Shown: positions 7,401 through 8,712 of the stretch, in pieces | Position numbering within the stretch: the stretch's first letter is position 1 | How the letters are laid out: each line of letters opens with the position of its first letter | Assembly: GCA_937881505.1 (NCBI GenBank) | Contig: CALGEM010000067.1 | Coordinates: 1-8,712, forward strand | Length of the DNA: 8,712 nt | Source: an uncultured euryarchaeote | GTDB taxonomy: Archaea > Thermoplasmatota > Poseidoniia > Poseidoniales > Poseidoniaceae | Direction: 5' to 3' | Notes under the pieces: generated by a model | The model's database searches: none | Told to the model about the DNA's origin: nothing | What the model saw: the letters and a program-made list of their open reading frames with translations, nothing else | Made by a program: the position numbers and the translations under genes

Positions 7401-8075
7401 GTCTCATTGTCGGCTCTGCAATCCCACGGTTGGGAAAACGACTACGATTTCGACCTCATCAACGTCAACGACGACGATGAAATTGACCGGGATGAATTGG
7501 AATTGCTGCTTCTGGTCTGCGAGACCAGCTACGATGCCTTTGACCGAGACGGCGACGGTGTCCCCGATGAAAAGGATGCCTTCCCCGAAGACCCTACGGA
7601 AACGAAAGACACCGATGGTGATGGTGTTGGTGATAACGCCGATATCGTTGCAAGCGTTTCCAATGACATCATTTACGCCACCGCAGGTGTCATGTTCTTG
7701 ATTTTGGCAGGCGCCTTGCTTGGCTTCTTGCGTACAACGAGGGCCCAGCGTGTTGAATCAGGCGTGTGGTCGGACGAAGACCGCATGAATCAGGCCATGT
7801 TTGGTGAAGCCTCTTCCAGCGACTACGCCAAGGAACCTGTGGATTTTGATTCCGCTATGGCCTCCAATGTTGCAGGTCCTTTTTCCGAAACCAATGTTCT
7901 GGTTGAATCCGCCCAAGATGCCTCACAACCATCGGGTCTTCTTGGTGCAGATGCACCACATCCTGATTTGATGGGAATGATGTTGGACGGTGTTGAGACG
8001 GTTGAGTACCCCACGGGGAGCGGTGTTGTTTGGACAAGATCGTCTCCTGATTTGCCGTGGGAGCCCAAGGTATAG
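4473..8075 (+). CDS. Large type I membrane-anchored surface protein: C-type-lectin-like, LamG, PPC-like sandwiches, EF-hand/TSP3 stalk
   Basis: A 1200-residue protein (numbered from ATG 4473) probably exposed on the cell surface. Residues 1-25 are a signal peptide (MNKAVFLVVLFL core, likely cut after GSA). Residues 32-168 form a C-type-lectin-like domain: WTGL, WHDG, NWGDAQPSEGGDE, WND and GVVEI in canonical order, but with no cysteines. Residues about 173-376 resemble a LamG/concanavalin domain (ALRFDGGSDHVVM, LELSAWIFP, DNISIRAG) with a loop holding four cysteines. Four PPC-like beta-sandwich units follow, starting near 385, 512, 646 and 757. Residues 914-925, 940-951 and 997-1008 are EF-hand loops, and 1024-1058 are thrombospondin type 3 calcium loops. 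Residues about 1063-1087 are one membrane helix followed by RTTR, placing the C-terminal 110 residues in the cytoplasm. Several N-x-S/T sequons fit glycosylation of the ectodomain. No peptidase or glycosidase catalytic motif was found, so binding of glycans or particles is inferred, not shown. The alternative start GTG 4461 adds four residues. Confidence 0.88.
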   Translation: MNKAVFLVVLFLASVASPLMTYGSAQSPDDGMSVLHTAVNPSNNNTYHLLTASSWEDAASYARSLDGFLVTVDDEDENTWLFETFASWDNQSRHLWTGLSDATSEGEYRWHDGTPFLYRNWGDAQPSEGGDEHFVHIASTNMGNIEPGTWNDLENDPQYFPVYGVVEIGPGADYALRFDGGSDHVVMDHTDDLDMTNMTHLELSAWIFPYGLESNQFILMKGDYGWGMYLQNNRLAFSSEYSLSRHPVSNATVEADTWSHVQVNVVAGESYTFHINGEEAGVVLDDEATIPAGDFGSNDCFESGEACDELYIARMGAGCDCSHFEGVLDNISIRAGLDANALEQRMHLDFPEGEGSETWDATGQYMASIEGADWVMPDGSIVAQAVELFIGESYELDFAAEGDTLLFFVEIEEYTRELFWTSYSLKFGDFEEMTEYTVYAQSNEIPDEWNHDTVSYGEWGFVYDAWSWPDEGVMWFTMILDTDVEELLIELDADIADPPPTLDDMTELKESIPVTNQEVSWDSFNNGDVNMNYYYVNVTEPLADLRVRTYDGQGNVNIGISYYSPPQPTMWWEEPVGFDEVDGKEGETNAVLESWSTGPGNEEEVHLFDVEPGLYYITAYSFRNAREFTIVADFVYPPENVDPDDAIILTPGVEYGLLSGYEGLSQYFKVEVPQGTERLVVDLNDGAGDASLYMRLDQAPTTSTYDHHSTAEGADDRIAFNDPTPGWWYILLTSESAFTGVNIVAEFADRYVWEYDGTPLELYRDEPLEGISVAKGGEIFFFAMLEEPGNVFSIEAYGGSGDIMLTLEGVQYEMEFNEGGGRPGPGFGLDVSTSSFVMNSGKEGTNHKMTVEFPMNGRMDITLTGLSDSEEISLVARWDETELPIDPIEPGEGEEPATVESCVEGTTAFFEEADTNGDGLLDEQELKVSDLPLEDTKSIDLNKDTLIEYREALQFGCTCDIELETVFDEFSAGGDEVSLSALQSHGWENDYDFDLINVNDDDEIDRDELELLLLVCETSYDAFDRDGDGVPDEKDAFPEDPTETKDTDGDGVGDNADIVASVSNDIIYATAGVMFLILAGALLGFLRTTRAQRVESGVWSDEDRMNQAMFGEASSSDYAKEPVDFDSAMASNVAGPFSETNVLVESAQDASQPSGLLGADAPHPDLMGMMLDGVETVEYPTGSGVVWTRSSPDLPWEPKV

Positions 8076-8104
8076 ATTGAGAAGACATGATACGCTTGAA
8101 TGCT

Positions 8105-8120
8105 GGGGCAGGCTTGCCCC
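8105..8120 (+). repeat. Perfect inverted repeat overlapping the 5' end of the tRNA gene
   Basis: GGGGCA (8105-8110), a four-base loop GGCT, then TGCCCC (8115-8120) form a perfect 6-bp GC-rich hairpin. Its right arm contains the first five bases of the mature tRNA (GCCCC, 8116-8120). In a precursor transcript starting upstream, this leader hairpin would compete with the acceptor stem. It is not followed by a T-run, so it is not a typical terminator of the surface-protein gene. Confidence 0.6.
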
Positions 8121-8187
8121 TGTAGTGTAGTGGATATCACCCCGGCCTCCGGAGCCAGGAACCCGCGTTCGAATCGCGGCAGGGGCG
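8116..8187 (+). tRNA. tRNA-Arg, anticodon CCG
   Basis: A 72-base cloverleaf, no intron. The acceptor stem GCCCCTG (8116-8122) pairs fully with CAGGGGC (8180-8186), with G8187 as discriminator; CCA is not encoded. T8-A9 are at 8123-8124. The D arm is 8125-8140, with GTG pairing to CAC and the conserved GG at 8132-8133. The anticodon arm is 8142-8158 with loop CTCCGGA, giving anticodon CCG (8149-8151), which reads the Arg codon CGG. The variable loop is GAAC. The T arm is CCGCG-TTCGAAT-CGCGG (8163-8179). G15 (8130) and C48 (8162) can form the Levitt pair. One anomaly is a C-A mismatch at the second anticodon-stem pair (C8143 against A8157). It lies 41 bases after the surface-protein stop on the same strand; no clear TATA box was seen in that gap, so it could be co-transcribed. 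Confidence 0.93.
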
Positions 8188-8188
8188 C

Positions 8189-8712
8189 TCATTCCTTTAC
8201 GAAACCGTCCCACCGACGCATGTAATCAATGAACGTTGGATTCAATTTTGCCCTTCTCAACGTGATTTCGTCAAAGGGGGGTCTGCTTGGCTCACAGGAC
8301 CCTGCGGCGAGATAGGACGGCCAATCCGGATGAGCAATCCCTGCCCGAGCAACACCCACAAAGTCAGCTCCTTGGTCGTGAGCGAGGTGAGCATCATCGG
8401 CGTTCCACACCCCGCCGGTCGAGATGAGCGGGATGTTATCGGCCAACACGTCCCTGAAATGTGTCGTGTAAGGGCGTTCTACGCCGTTGTACGGTCCCGT
8501 TTCGTTGATGTCCCAACAGGAGACATGAACAAAATCAAGTTCCATCTCGTTGCAAAGGCGGAGTGTTTCCAACGCATCATCGAGGCCAAGACCACACGCA
8601 CGCAAGACAGGTGATAGACGAACACCGACCAAAAAATCAGTGCCCGTTGAACGGCGTACTTCTCGAACGATTTCTTCCAAGAATCGTGTCCGCTCTGCTT
8701 GGCTTCCGCCCC
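8189..8712 (-). CDS. Old Yellow Enzyme family NADH:flavin oxidoreductase, C-terminal half (5'-truncated by window edge)
   Basis: FMN-dependent TIM-barrel oxidoreductase of the OYE/NADH:flavin oxidoreductase family, which reduces activated C=C bonds or related substrates with NAD(P)H. The frame runs off the right edge: the visible peptide begins GGSQAERTRFLEEIVREVR, which fits the family's GGSxxxRxRFxxEIV segment. The TTG at 8680 is therefore an internal Leu codon and not the start. About 173 residues are visible, roughly half of a typical 340-370. Visible family elements are VGVRLSP (about 28-34), HVSCWD, the FMN-phosphate loop STGG (97-100), and GVARAGIAHPDWP (119-131) in place of the more usual GR...ADPD. 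It ends with LNPTFIDYMRRWDGFVKE and TGA. The catalytic His/Asn and Tyr region is outside the window, so activity and substrate cannot be judged. It converges on the tRNA gene with a single base between them. Confidence 0.85.
   Translation of the reverse strand, partial: GGSQAERTRFLEEIVREVRRSTGTDFLVGVRLSPVLRACGLGLDDALETLRLCNEMELDFVHVSCWDINETGPYNGVERPYTTHFRDVLADNIPLISTGGVWNADDAHLAHDQGADFVGVARAGIAHPDWPSYLAAGSCEPSRPPFDEITLRRAKLNPTFIDYMRRWDGFVKE

Noticed and set aside
7550..7655. A nucleotide tandem repeat in the GATGGTGATGGTGTTGGTGA-like stretch
   Set aside because: The repetition comes from Asp-Gly codons of the thrombospondin type 3 calcium loops and is not a DNA-level array.
8678..8680. The TTG at 8680 as the start of the oxidoreductase
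   Set aside because: Codons upstream on the minus strand encode GGSQAERTRF, a conserved internal OYE-family segment, so the gene continues past the right edge.

Overview
The window looks like chromosomal DNA of a planktonic archaeon, most likely Marine Group II (Poseidoniales, Thermoplasmatota). This is an inference from gene content. The large type I surface protein ends in EF-hand and thrombospondin type 3 calcium loops (pattern DxDGDGVxDxxD...FPEDPTET.DTDGDGVGDNAD), one transmembrane helix and a short acidic tail with a YPTGSG motif, an architecture typical of that group. An archaeal-type Lhr helicase, TATA-like boxes about 25 bases before start codons (leaderless-type promoters) and a tRNA gene without an encoded CCA also fit an archaeon. 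Base composition is about even and coding density is very high.

Layout, left to right. (1) 3-3899, plus strand: the C-terminal 1298 residues of a giant Lhr-type helicase. The RecA motor lies off the left edge. The visible part has the Lhr core domain 4 followed by about 900 residues of repeated winged-helix and beta-barrel modules. (2) 3908-4360, minus strand, convergent with the helicase and only 8 bases away: a free methionine-(R)-sulfoxide reductase (GAF fold) with all three family cysteines. (3) 4361-4472: a compact divergent promoter region with a TATA-like box for each gene. (4) 4473-8075, plus strand: a 1200-residue secreted, membrane-anchored protein with a C-type-lectin-like domain, a LamG/concanavalin-like domain, four PPC-like beta-sandwiches, EF-hands, TSP3 loops, a transmembrane helix and a cytoplasmic tail. 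(5) 8116-8187, plus strand: tRNA-Arg(CCG). (6) 8189-8712, minus strand: the C-terminal half of an Old Yellow Enzyme family flavin oxidoreductase, cut by the right edge.

The genes do not form one operon; orientation changes at nearly every boundary. They look like independent core functions (nucleic-acid repair or processing, oxidative repair of free methionine, cell-surface binding, translation, flavin redox). I saw no mobile element, CRISPR array, or phage or defence cassette. The most unusual items are the duplicated winged-helix/barrel module in the Lhr tail, the cysteine-free lectin-like domain at the tip of a calcium-binding surface stalk, and two oddities at the tRNA: a C-A mismatch in the anticodon stem and a leader hairpin that would occupy its acceptor strand.
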